Shown here in pieces: positions 9,880 to 19,600 of a DNA stretch of 64,000 nucleotides. The stretch covers positions 1 through 64,000 of the forward strand of contig JADKGF010000022.1 of assembly GCA_016717105.1 (NCBI GenBank). The letters run 5' to 3'. The position numbers and the translations under genes are program-made. Positions within the stretch are counted from its first letter, which is position 1. Each line of letters begins with the position of its first letter. The DNA is from Saprospiraceae bacterium (GTDB lineage: Bacteria; Bacteroidota; Bacteroidia; Chitinophagales; Saprospiraceae). A model generated the notes under the pieces. That model saw only the letters and a program-made list of their open reading frames with translations. It did no database searches and was not told the DNA's origin.

Positions 9880-10734
9880 TCACACAGGCCTGTAATTATC
9901 TTTTTTAGCAATAGTTTTGGCTACCAATTTGTCCACCATTTTGTCAGGTAGATAATAAGCCAATAGTTTGAATAAAAATGGCTTTCGGTGTACAAGATGT
10001 CTTGTTTTGCTTGTTTTTCCGGTTATGATATCTACAATGATGGAAGATATTACACCAACATCAAATGCGGATTTTTCAGAACTTTCTATCATCTTGTCTG
10101 CGGATGAAAGCAATTCTCCATAAGCCGTGTCTTTAAAACGATCTAATGTACCTTTACTTTTTGACCAGATTTCGGTTTTGATAGGACCTGGTTCGATCGC
10201 CATTACTCTGATACCGAACATCGACAATTCACGTCTGTAAACGTCAGTCATGCTCTCTAGTGCGTGTTTGGAAATACAATATGCACCATTATAAGGTGAA
10301 TTAAACAAGCCTGATACCGAACTTATATTTATGATTATACCCGGTTTGTAGTTTCTATTTGTGCCGAGATAGGGTAGCAGTAAGTTGGTAATTCTTCGTA
10401 CTGCTAGTACATTTACATTCATTTGCAATTCGAACTCTTCATCGGTCAGGCATTCCAATGGGCCGGGCACTGCAATTCCAGCATTATTGATCAAAGTGTG
10501 CAGACCATCTTTTTTGATTAATGTAAATGCTTTTTGCATCTCTGACAGGCACGTTTGTACATCGGTAACATCAAAGACCAAAATTGTACACTTTTCAGCA
10601 AATTGCTGCCTTATAGATGCAGCGTCGATTTCTTTCCTAACTGTTCCAATGACGTGATAGCCATGCTGGATGAGCGTTTTCATTGCATCAAAACCAATTC
10701 CAGTGGATACTCCGGTGATAAATATATATGGCAT
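9880..10734 (-). CDS. Short-chain dehydrogenase/reductase (SDR)
   Basis: 284 residues, a classical SDR. The cofactor motif TGVSTGIG is at residues 7-14, NNAG at ~86-89, the catalytic Ser in IINISSVSG and the YCISK active-site Tyr/Lys at ~152-156. The C-terminal extension (~40 residues, KPFLFKLLAYYLPDKMVDKL) resembles SDRs acting on lipid or steroid-like substrates, but no substrate can be assigned. CAAAGATA at 10755-10762 is a minus-strand -7 box (TATCTTTG) 20 bp upstream. It is divergent from the lipoprotein cluster. Confidence 0.9.
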   Translation of the reverse strand: MPYIFITGVSTGIGFDAMKTLIQHGYHVIGTVRKEIDAASIRQQFAEKCTILVFDVTDVQTCLSEMQKAFTLIKKDGLHTLINNAGIAVPGPLECLTDEEFELQMNVNVLAVRRITNLLLPYLGTNRNYKPGIIINISSVSGLFNSPYNGAYCISKHALESMTDVYRRELSMFGIRVMAIEPGPIKTEIWSKSKGTLDRFKDTAYGELLSSADKMIESSEKSAFDVGVISSIIVDIITGKTSKTRHLVHRKPFLFKLLAYYLPDKMVDKLVAKTIAKKDNYRPV

Positions 10735-10885
10735 ACTTTGAGTATAAATGAAGTCAAAGATACATTTTTTTATTAATCAATGTTAAGCTAATTCTAATCA
10801 AATTTTCATTTAGTAAATCATCATTTTTTCTAAATATTTTCATATTCCTGAATTAGTTCAATTTTTAATCATATTTGGCTAGGGA

Positions 10886-10934
10886 TGTATAACAAAAGTT
10901 ATATAAAGTAAGTAGAATGTTAAATGTAATTTTG
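10886..10934 (+). promoter_or_regulatory. 19-nt palindromic operator plus -7 box, copy 1
   Basis: TGTATAACAAAAGTTATAT at 10886-10904 contains the inverted repeat TATAAC-AAAA-GTTATA. It is followed after exactly 22 nt by TAATTTTG (10927-10934), a Bacteroidota -7 box. No TTTG -33 element is present between them. The palindrome centre would be ~43 nt before the start site, the position of a class II activator. The same 19-mer with the same spacing recurs at 16273. The lipoprotein ATG is 52 nt downstream of the -7 box. Confidence 0.65.
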
Positions 10935-10986
10935 TGAGTGTATTTTTTTACCTAATTTTAATTTTTTAATCCATAATCAAAGCACC

Positions 10987-11682
10987 ATGAAAACACGTAA
11001 AAATGTTGTTTTTTTAAGCACTATTTTCTTTAAGCCCACTCATTATTTGGGAATATTTGTAATTTCTTTTTTCTTATTTGTCTTAGTAGGTTGCGACAAT
11101 AATTTGAAAGATGCTGATGCTATTCTCGCTGCGGTCCCCGAAAAGTACAAAAGTAATCCATCAGAGTACATCTTGAAATCAGTTCAACTAGCTGCTAGGT
11201 TGGAAACTGAAATAGCAAATGCAAAGAATACATCTATTTCTGAAGAAATTCAGGAAAAAATGGCGATTGTAAAAAAATCTGACACGATTAACGATGGAGG
11301 AAAACCTCAAATTAATCAAATGAAGATGATGTCAACTATGTCAATGACCAATTGTCCTGGTGATACCATTCAAGGAGTGAAATTTGATTTTACGCCTTTA
11401 TTGGCATCTCTGTATCGGGGTCAACAATTGACATCTGTAACAGATTTAACATTTGAAGGTTTTGGTATTTATGTTAGGTTTGCAGAACATGGCGCAACAA
11501 AGCCAGCATCATATACTATGAGTAATACAGAATGGGCAGAAAATTATGCAAACAAAAAAACCGTCTTTATCAATTATTCGCAAAATTTGACAGGCAATAA
11601 TTATAAACTTTTAGTGGATTCTAGTGGTAAAATACTGGGTGATAATATAGGTATGATTTGTCCTAACTACTGTCCACAATAG
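10987..11682 (+). CDS. Lipoprotein of unknown function
   Basis: 231 residues. The N-terminus is Lys/Arg-rich, followed by a long hydrophobic stretch and a lipobox LVGC (Cys at residue 36), so it is probably a lipoprotein. After a helical region (residues ~45-95) with Lys/Glu, a C-terminal domain begins at DTIQGVKFDFTPLLASLYRG; four Cys (two in MICPNYCPQ at the very end) could form disulfides. I do not recognise the family. It is the first gene after the palindromic promoter at 10886 and is followed 43 bp later by the membrane protein and two-component genes, so it may be their co-regulated target or accessory sensor. Confidence 0.7.
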   Translation: MKTRKNVVFLSTIFFKPTHYLGIFVISFFLFVLVGCDNNLKDADAILAAVPEKYKSNPSEYILKSVQLAARLETEIANAKNTSISEEIQEKMAIVKKSDTINDGGKPQINQMKMMSTMSMTNCPGDTIQGVKFDFTPLLASLYRGQQLTSVTDLTFEGFGIYVRFAEHGATKPASYTMSNTEWAENYANKKTVFINYSQNLTGNNYKLLVDSSGKILGDNIGMICPNYCPQ

Positions 11683-11725
11683 ATATATAAAGAGAAGTTG
11701 TAAAAAATGATAAAAATGTTTAACC

Positions 11726-12424
11726 TTGATAATTTCTCAATATAATAATAATCACTTATCATTGTTGTCAATATACTTGATGGCAATGATAAGTATTTTA
11801 AATTACATGACGCTGTACAATTATATATCATTAATCAGTTTGATGATAGGGATTTATCTGCATATTCGTGGCTATAGTGTATTGAAGTATTTGCTTCCAT
11901 TTATATTTTATACTCTTATTATTGAAGTATTTTTAAATTATTATTTGTCCAAAACCTACGGAACATCTGAAAAAATGTACAGCTATTTTAGTTTTACCTG
12001 TGCATTATTTTATCTATTCCAATACTATTTGCACTTTAAAGAACAGCCTTGGAGTAAATATCTGGTTTACGCTATTTTTGTTTGGATACTTTCGTCATTG
12101 TATATTTTTACTCAGCAAAGTCCGATATGGTATTTTTTACCATATTATTTGGGATTCGGTCTTATTATACCTTTGATTTTTAAATATTTTTACAACATGT
12201 TGTATATTGACAAATACAGAAGTGTAAAAAATGAGCCTTTGTTTTACTTCTCATTAGGCCTATTATTGTTTTCATTTACAACGTTTCCAATTTTGGTATT
12301 TCTTGATGTCCTTATTCTTCATGAAATTGGTCGGTCGACAGTAAGCACTATTTTACAATATGGAAACGTATTTATTAGTGCTGGATATTTAGCAGCAGTA
12401 TTATGTACGAAGAAATCATCATAA
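11726..12424 (+). CDS. Polytopic membrane protein next to a histidine kinase
   Basis: 232 residues, almost entirely hydrophobic, with about seven predicted membrane helices and short polar loops; no known motif is visible. The start used is TTG at 11726; an ATG further in (MAMISIL) is also possible. Its 3' end overlaps the histidine kinase ATG at 12403 by 22 bp, so the two are translated together. Because that kinase has only one short membrane segment and no obvious sensor domain, this protein may be the sensory membrane unit. That link is inference from position. Confidence 0.65.
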   Translation: MIISQYNNNHLSLLSIYLMAMISILNYMTLYNYISLISLMIGIYLHIRGYSVLKYLLPFIFYTLIIEVFLNYYLSKTYGTSEKMYSYFSFTCALFYLFQYYLHFKEQPWSKYLVYAIFVWILSSLYIFTQQSPIWYFLPYYLGFGLIIPLIFKYFYNMLYIDKYRSVKNEPLFYFSLGLLLFSFTTFPILVFLDVLILHEIGRSTVSTILQYGNVFISAGYLAAVLCTKKSS

Positions 12425-13211
12425 AAGTCATTTGGGCAGCATTTGTAATACCAGTTGCTTTGACAGGCATTTACTTTGGTTTTTTAATTCTTACCAAAAG
12501 AAAAAGTACGAATTCGAAACTGAAAAAAAGGAGGCGCAATTGCGTGATCAGGCACATAAAATCGAAAAACAAGAAGCCATAGAGTTGGAAAGAAACAGGA
12601 TCGCCAATGAAATGCACGATGATTTAGGCTCGGGATTAACCATAATAAGGTATCTTAGTGATGATATTATCAACTCAAAGGCTGATCCTGAAATTGAGAA
12701 AAGTGTAATAAAGATAGCCGAATATTCTACTAGACTTGTCCAAAATATGTCTGAGATAATTTGGGCGATGAATAGTCGATTTGACAATGTAGAAGGACTT
12801 ATTAGTTATTTGCGAAGATATGTTGTGGAATATCTAGAGGACAATAAGATGGAACATACTTTTTTACTGGATGAAGACATTGGAGACCAATTTATTAGTG
12901 GGGAAAATCGGCGGAATGTCTTGCTCGTTGTAAAGGAGATATTGCACAACAGTATCAAATATTCAGGAGCTAGAAGTATTCACATCAATTGTTCTCTCAA
13001 GAGCTTATTAATGATAAATATTTTGGAGTCAGGTGGAAAAGGTTTTGATCCAGACATGGTCAGCGATATTGGGAATGGTATTCATAATATGAAAAAACGA
13101 ATGGACGCTTCAGGTGGCAGTATCATTTTTGAAAACACAGGCAAAGGAATGCATTTTCAAATCAGACTTCCTCTTAAAGAAATAAAACAAAAAGACGAAC
13201 AAATATCATGA
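12403..13211 (+). CDS. Sensor histidine kinase, DesK/NarX (HisKA_3) type, one frameshift
   Basis: Reconstructed as ~270 residues from ATG 12403. The first ~35 residues contain a single membrane helix (VIWAAFVIPVALTGIYFGFL). The frame breaks in the A-run at 12501-12505; adding one A gives TKRKKYEFETEKKEAQLRDQ, a coiled signalling helix. The dimerisation/phosphoacceptor motif is ERNRIANEMHDDLGSGL (phospho-His in MHDD). The HATPase_c domain has the N-box KEILHNSIKYSG and a G-box GNGIHNMKKRM. The kinase would phosphorylate the NarL-type regulator whose ATG overlaps its stop (ATGA at 13208-13211). The frameshift is in a homopolymer and is probably a sequence error. Confidence 0.85.
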
Positions 13212-13855
13212 AAGAGGTAAAATACAATGTCGCTATTATTGAAGATCTAAAAGATATTGCGCTTAGTCTTCAATCTTTTTTTAATTCAGAAGATGATATG
13301 CAATGCAATAATGTGTACCACAATGTAGAAGATGCCATTCTTTTTATACCTCAGTAAGAAGGTAATATTGTCTTGGTCGATATAGGACTGCCAAGAGCGA
13401 GTGGGATCGAAGCTATTCAACAAATCAAAGCCAAGTGCCCAAACATGCTTTTTTGTATGTTTACTGTATATGAAGATGACGAGAAAATATTTCGCTCGCT
13501 CCAAGCAGGAGCCAAAGGCTATATTCTCAAAGGCTCATCAAAAGACAAAATCGTAATTGCTATACGAGAGTTGGCCGAAGGTGGCTCACCGATGAGCCCG
13601 ACCATTGCTCGAAAAATCATCGACTCTTTCAAAGATTTTAAGTTACAACCAGTACAAAAGGAATTACCATTAACTTGTCGTGAAATTGAATTGCTCCATC
13701 TGCTGGCTAAAGGTATGTTATACAAAGAAATTGCTAATCAATTACATATCACCGTAGGAACTGTAAAACAACATATCCACAAAATTTATGACAAGCTTCA
13801 AGTAAATAATAAAACCGAAGCTATCAATAAAATGAACACAAACGGTCATAGTTAG
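13208..13855 (+). CDS. NarL/LuxR-family response regulator with an in-frame stop codon
   Basis: 216 codons from ATG 13208. The N-terminal receiver domain begins VKYNVAIIEDLKDIA (acidic pocket ED) and has the phosphoacceptor Asp in IVLVDIGLP. The C-terminal LuxR-type helix-turn-helix is clear (LTCREIELLHLLAKGM, then KEIANQLHITVGTVKQHIHK). A TAA at 13355-13357 interrupts the frame between CAG and GAA, with no shift of frame on either side. Restarting at TTG 13373 would remove the first half of the receiver. A C-to-T change from CAA would explain the stop; sequence error or recent inactivation are both possible. Partner of the upstream kinase. Confidence 0.82.
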
Positions 13856-13984
13856 TATCAAAAATTACAAGACATCGATCTTTAAAGAAATTTTTATTTA
13901 TATCATCAGCGGAATTTCAAACAATTATTCAGGCTGTCTGTCTTTTCATTATCTTTACGGCAAATCAAAAATAGATCAATAGTT

Positions 13985-16183
13985 TTGAAGGTACTACTTA
14001 TTACTCCACCATTCACCCAAATGAATACGGTCTATCCGGCAACTGCGTATATTAAAGGTTTTCTCAATACATTAGATATACCATCCTTCCAAGTAGATCT
14101 GAGCCTGGAAGTGCTATTGAAGATCTTCACTTCAAAAAGCTTACGGTACATTTTTGATACATTAGAGCAAAACGAGACTGAACTTTCAGATAATGCTTTC
14201 AGAATTTTTACACAACGAGAAAGATACATTCATACCATTGATATTGTGATTAGTTTTCTTCAAGATAAAAATCACGCTGCTTCTATCTCAATTTGTGGTG
14301 GTAATTTCTTACCTAAGGCGAGCAGGTTTGACTTTGTGGAAGATCTGGATTGGGCATTCGGTACAATGGGAACACATGACAAGGCCAAACATTTGGCTAC
14401 ATTGTATTTAGAAGACCTTGGAGATTTGTTTACTGAGGTAGTTGATGAAAACTTTGGATTCAGTAGATATGCGGAAAGTCTTGGACGAACGGCCACACAC
14501 TTTGACAGTTTATTTCAAAAAATCCTTGAAGAAGACAGCTATATTATGGCTACCATGAAGGAAATTCTTGGATCACATCTTGATAGGCAAAATCCTGATT
14601 TGGTTTGTATTTCAATTCCATTTCCTGGCAATGTTTTCGGTGCATTCAAATGCGGGCAGTTGATCAAACAAAATTATCCCCATATCAAAGTTGCCTTTGG
14701 TGGCGGATATGTCAATACTGAGCTCAGAAGCGTATATGATGCCAGAGTTTTCGAATTTGTGGATTTTATCACCTTGGATGATGGAGAAGCACCATTGCAA
14801 CACTTGATTGAATATATCGCAAATGAGAGATCAATCGATACACTGAAAAGGACTTTTTGCAGGATAAATGGGCAGGTAAGATTCTTGAATGGTAGCACTT
14901 CATTCGATGTACCTCAAAAAGAAACAGGTACACCTGATTATTCCGATCTGAATATAGACCGATATTTGTCGGTCATCGAAGTTGCCAATCCTATGCATAG
15001 GCTTTGGAGTGATGGATGGTGGAATAAACTGACATTAGCACATGGCTGTTATTGGGGCAAATGTTCATTTTGTGACGTGACACTAGATTATATAAAAAGA
15101 TATGAACCACTTAGTGCAGTGTTGTTATGTGATAGGATAGAAGAAATAATAGCACAAACCGGTCGAAATGGATTTCATTTTGTTGACGAAGCTGCACCAC
15201 CAGCGTTGATGAGAGATTTATCTATAGAAATTCTGCGCAGAGGATTAATAATCATATGGTGGGCCAATATCAGATTTGAAAAAAGTTTTACACCAGACCT
15301 ATGTCGTTTGTTGCGTCAGGCTGGATGTATAGCTATATCTGGCGGACTGGAAGTAGCATCAGACAGGTTGCTCCAAAAAATGAAAAAAGGTGTATCTGTG
15401 GCACAGGTAGCTAGTGTGACAAAATCGTTTACGGATGCCGGTATTATGGTTCATACCTATCTTATGTACGGGTTTCCAACACAAACCGTACAAGAAACGG
15501 TTGATAGCTTGGAGATGGTAAGACAAATGTTTGATGAAAATATTATCCAATCGGGATTTTGGCATTTGTTTGCAATGACAGCACATAGTCCAGTAGGATT
15601 GAAACCAGAAGAATTTGGTGTTTTACATACAGGGCCTGTTTTTGGTGGATTTGCAGAAAATGATTATTTTCATGAAGATCCGGAAGGAGCAGACCATGAA
15701 ATATTCTCACAAGGACTAAAAACATCACTACTAAACTATATGCAAGGTACTGGGCTGGATGAAGCCCTTGATATATGGTTTGATTTTGAAATTCCAAAAA
15801 CGACCATAGCGCCTAATTCTATTAAAAAATGGCTTCAGATTGAAAATAATTATGAGATACGGCGCACCAATATTCTACTTTGGATTGGCGGGGCACCCAT
15901 TGCACTTACTGAGTTGAAAAAGCGTGATAAAAAATCAAAGCATCTGACCAAAACATATGTAGAACTGGAATTTTCAAGCTTGGAGTCCAATTATACCATT
16001 ACACTAGAAGAACAGGTAGCAACTTGGGTCGTAGAAATGATTGAAAAACTGAACACTGGACAGATTATTCGAGTGGAAGATGTTATACTGGACTTTGAAG
16101 TACAAACCAATGAGATATGGTCATCATGGTTGGAGTCACACGAATGTAAAGTATTGAGAATGCATGGACTACTGTTCGTCTAG
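13985..16183 (+). CDS. B12-binding-domain radical SAM protein
   Basis: 732 residues from a TTG start (KVLLITPPFTQMNTVYPA, the usual beginning of B12-binding radical SAM proteins). Residues ~1-300 form the cobalamin-binding-like domain (DLVCISIPFPGNVFGAF, KVAFGGGYVN, FITLDDGEAP). The radical SAM cluster motif is CYWGKCSFCD (CxxxCxxC), binding a 4Fe-4S cluster, followed by the TIM-barrel motifs HFVDEAAPP and GGLEVASDRLLQKMKKGVS. The last ~130 residues are a variable extension. The family includes methyltransferases and ring-forming enzymes; the substrate is unknown and no biosynthetic partner genes are adjacent. Confidence 0.85.
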   Translation: MKVLLITPPFTQMNTVYPATAYIKGFLNTLDIPSFQVDLSLEVLLKIFTSKSLRYIFDTLEQNETELSDNAFRIFTQRERYIHTIDIVISFLQDKNHAASISICGGNFLPKASRFDFVEDLDWAFGTMGTHDKAKHLATLYLEDLGDLFTEVVDENFGFSRYAESLGRTATHFDSLFQKILEEDSYIMATMKEILGSHLDRQNPDLVCISIPFPGNVFGAFKCGQLIKQNYPHIKVAFGGGYVNTELRSVYDARVFEFVDFITLDDGEAPLQHLIEYIANERSIDTLKRTFCRINGQVRFLNGSTSFDVPQKETGTPDYSDLNIDRYLSVIEVANPMHRLWSDGWWNKLTLAHGCYWGKCSFCDVTLDYIKRYEPLSAVLLCDRIEEIIAQTGRNGFHFVDEAAPPALMRDLSIEILRRGLIIIWWANIRFEKSFTPDLCRLLRQAGCIAISGGLEVASDRLLQKMKKGVSVAQVASVTKSFTDAGIMVHTYLMYGFPTQTVQETVDSLEMVRQMFDENIIQSGFWHLFAMTAHSPVGLKPEEFGVLHTGPVFGGFAENDYFHEDPEGADHEIFSQGLKTSLLNYMQGTGLDEALDIWFDFEIPKTTIAPNSIKKWLQIENNYEIRRTNILLWIGGAPIALTELKKRDKKSKHLTKTYVELEFSSLESNYTITLEEQVATWVVEMIEKLNTGQIIRVEDVILDFEVQTNEIWSSWLESHECKVLRMHGLLFV

Positions 16184-16272
16184 ACCTTTTGCATTTTAAT
16201 ATACAAATTAAAGCTAAATAATTAGGTCTATAATCAAAGTATCGAGGACGCTTTTTCATCTTTTTCTACCCT

Positions 16273-16321
16273 TGTATAACAAAAGTTATATTTTCAAATG
16301 GCATATGTACCAATATCTTTG
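16273..16321 (+). promoter_or_regulatory. 19-nt palindromic operator plus -7 box, copy 2
   Basis: TGTATAACAAAAGTTATAT at 16273-16291 is identical to the copy at 10886-10904 and again lies exactly 22 nt upstream of a TAnnTTTG box, here TATCTTTG at 16314-16321. The spacer sequences differ, so the match is not a recent duplication of the whole region. No protein-coding frame begins downstream before a strong terminator. Confidence 0.65.
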
Positions 16322-16325
16322 CATT

Positions 16326-16491
16326 GTTTAAAGAGGTTTTTAGTTAATTAATATTGTTTTGATTGTTGCCCTCAATTGCTGAAATTGTCCTAATTACGAT
16401 TAATCCCGTAAACATTCAACCTTTTAGCGAGGAAATTGGAGAAAACTCATTATCGGAGAAGAGCACTAAATGGTGCTTTTCTTTTTTTTTT
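16326..16491 (+). ncRNA. Candidate small RNA (~166 nt) under the palindromic promoter
   Basis: The start is inferred ~5 nt after the TATCTTTG box and the end from the hairpin and T-run at 16458-16491. Between them there is no ATG, GTG or TTG frame of useful length. Short complementary segments suggest folding, for example GAGG-TTTT near 16335 with AAAACTC near 16443, and TCAATTG with AATTGGAG. I cannot assign a known RNA family: the SRP and tmRNA signatures are absent, and a 6S-like RNA is possible but not shown. The promoter, terminator and lack of coding potential are seen; transcription itself is inferred. Confidence 0.5.
16458..16491 (+). terminator. Intrinsic terminator of the candidate small RNA
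   Basis: GAAGAGCACT (16458-16467), a four-base loop and GGTGCTTTTC (16472-16481) pair over ten bases with two G-U pairs, followed by ten T residues. Confidence 0.8.
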
Positions 16492-16534
16492 GTAGGTATT
16501 TCAGATTAATTACAAATTCAAGTATGGGTTGAAT

Positions 16535-16569
16535 AAAAAAGGCCTTTTCGCTGTGAAAAGACCTTTTTT
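16535..16569 (-). terminator. Bidirectional terminator downstream of the metalloprotease
   Basis: AAAAAAGG-C-CTTTTC (16535-16549) pairs with GAAAAG-A-CCTTTTTT (16555-16569) with one internal mismatch and a 5-nt loop; A/T runs flank both sides. It lies 47 bp past the stop of the minus-strand protease. Confidence 0.75.
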
Positions 16570-16615
16570 CAAACTCAAAATTTATTGTACAAATTCAATA
16601 AGCACCTTTACACAA

Positions 16616-19600
16616 TTAATTGCCGGTTGCTTTGAATATTTTTTCAGTATAACTATGTTCATCTGTATCAATCCTTATGATGTAAAGGCCAGAATTTATT
16701 TCGCTAAGATCTATTCCATTTTGGAAATTTTCGGTCACATGCTTTACTATTTGTCCGGATATATTAAATATTGCAATTTCATGAATTTCTTCATTTGTTT
16801 GAATATTTAGGACATTGTGTACAGGATTAGGATAAATATTTAAAGCTGTGCTTCTAGGAATAAAATAACTTTGGTCAAATGATTCTACAATTTCAATGTT
16901 TTGAATACTGCTAGAACTAGAGCCAGAAATTAATACAGCATCTATATATATATTGTCATCATTGTCGGAAGCGTCACATTGGAAGCGGAATTTCGAAGCA
17001 GAACCAAAATTTGAATTGTAAGTTATTGTAACTGTATAAACTTGGTTATTGCCAAAATCCGTTCCAGCAGTAAAACTGCTGATTGTACTCCATGTTGATC
17101 CATCAAAATAACGTAACCAAAAATCTTCCCCATTTTCCATACCTTCAGCCCTGAATTTAAAGGAAACCGTAATCGAATTATATGGCGTAAGGTTGTATGC
17201 TGGCGAAGTCATGGCAGATTGTTCTACTGAGTTATCCCTGATTCTGATACTAAACTGACCTTCAGGTGATAATGTGCCTTGATATCTGGCACAATCGCTG
17301 CCTCCATCTACCCATTCATCCCAATCTATTTCAAAATAATGCCCTGAAAGGGTAGTAGTACCTCCACCATTTGGACATGCAGGGCATGAAGGTCCACCAC
17401 AATCAACGCCTGTTTCCTGACCATTCTGAATTCCATCAGTACAACTAGAGCAGGCTGGGCATGTGCCACCACAATCTATACCTGTTTCTGTACCATTTTG
17501 GATTCCATCAGTACATGTAGAGCAGGCTGGGCATGAGCCACCACAATCTACACCTGTTTCTGAACCGTTTTGGATACCATCCGAACAAGTTGGGCAAACA
17601 GAACACGATGGTCCACCACAATCTATGCCGGTTTCTTGACCATTCTGGATGCCGTCAGTGCATGTTGCGCCTTGCGATGTTTTATATCCTTTTATTATGA
17701 CAGCGTCTATATGTATTTGATCTGAGTCATCACTAGCGTCTGCCTGAAATCTAAACTGTGCATACGAAGCCAAAGGAACATTTATCTTAACTTTTTTATT
17801 TAGTATTACATTATTATTGAAATCTGAAGGAAGACTATAAGCTTTTACAGTCGTCCATACTGAACCATTATAGTAACGAAGCCAAAAGTCTTCACCTGTT
17901 TCAAATCCAATTGCTTTTAGTTTGAAATCGATAGTCACCGAATCAAACTGAGAAAGATTGAAAACTGGTGAAGTCATGGATGAAGGACTGCCGCTATTGT
18001 CTCTGATCTGTACTGAATAAATTCCTTCAGGCGCATTGGAAGACAATCTGTTGCAATCACTGCCTCCATCGATCCATCCATCCATGCCAGTTTCGAAATA
18101 ATGCCCAGCCAATGTGGTTACCTGCACAGAGCCACTACTTGGACAAGCAGGACAATTTGGTCCACCACAATCAACGCCTGTTTCCTGACCATTTTGAATT
18201 CCATCCGTGCACGTTGGGCAAGCTGGACATGTTGGACCACCACAATCTATGCCCGTTTCTTGGCCGTTTTGAATTCCATCTGTACAAGTCGGACAAGCTG
18301 GACAATTTGGACCACCACAATCTATGCCCGTTTCTTGGCCATTTTGTATGCCGTCTGTACAAGTAGGTGTTGATGCTGTTGCACAAAATGATTTGACTTC
18401 TGATGTGCCAAACTGGCCACCACTGGTAAGGATCGTTGTACCTTGCTTGATATTATAGTATCCGCTGCCATATGAACAGCAAATACCATCACCATATGAA
18501 TCATGTATAGTGAATGTATAGCATCCTGTAGGAAGACACAATTCAATGTTATTTAATGTATTAGGTGTAGCGTATGGGCCACCTGCATATAATACCACAC
18601 CAGCACTGTTCTTTACTTCCCAAGTTGTTTCTCCTGGATAATTGTCGGTTCTGACCTCTAGGTTTAAAATGTTATCAGTACAGGATGAGCCTCCGCCTCC
18701 GCCGCCACTTCCAGAGCACGCTTGCAAACAATTTGCGGCAGTGACTTTTGATCTGATGACATTACCCGGTTGCGTGCCAAATCCATTACTGAAGTTTGTG
18801 CCTGCACTAGTGAGATGACAATAGGACATAATCGTGCCTCCACCCGTAGGCAATCCAGGGTTACTGCAATTTCCTTCTACAGAATAACATCCATCTATTG
18901 CTGTATTATTACCATTCCAAACGCAAGCGTGTGTATGTTGTGAACCAAATAAATGTCCAAATTCATGTGTACAAACTTCAACTGTCCAACTGTAAGTGGG
19001 CACATTTTGATATGTACTTTGTACTCCGGCATAGCTCATACTGTAATCTGGATTGCTGCGACATATACCGTCCACATAAGCAATTCCACCACTTGCTTGA
19101 TAAGATAATAATTGTGCTAGATCACCATTGAAGCCCTGTCTATGGGCTGTAAAGGCATTGAGCATTCCACTTGATGTTGTAGCGGTGTATGGACTAGGTT
19201 GTGTCCATATCACAATTTCAGAGATTACCGTATTTATTTGTTCCGTAGTATATAAAGTACTTACTTGGTTAAAAATACCTGTAACATAATTGGTGACATT
19301 GGCAGTACTGGAGCCTTTATTTACATAGATATCATAGTTGACCTCGAGATACAGTCTTACACAATCAGATAATGATCTTGTGTCTGCGTCGTGGCCTCTC
19401 AATTCTTTGTCCGTATATTCTAGAACATTATCTTCAGTTCCACATTCAAATTTGTTCAAATGTGCCAATTGGTCATCCTGATAGAGGATGTGATCTCCCG
19501 AAGTTTCCATTTTACCTATTATAAGATTTCCAGTGGCTGCAGGATGTGAAACGAAGCCCATGATTTGGTCATCAAAAATTGAAATTGCTGCTACACTTCT

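Noticed and set aside
16529..16810. Plus-strand frame over the 3' end of the metalloprotease
   Set aside because: It begins inside the terminator hairpin and is antisense to the conserved sorting domain.
17375..18361. Regularly spaced DNA repeats that could look like a CRISPR array or satellite
   Set aside because: The units are in-frame codon repeats of a Cys-rich protein module, without unique spacers between them.
18101..18373. Plus-strand reading frames of 84-90 codons over the repeat block
   Set aside because: They are antisense shadows created by the periodic codon pattern of the protease gene; composition is unlike a real protein.
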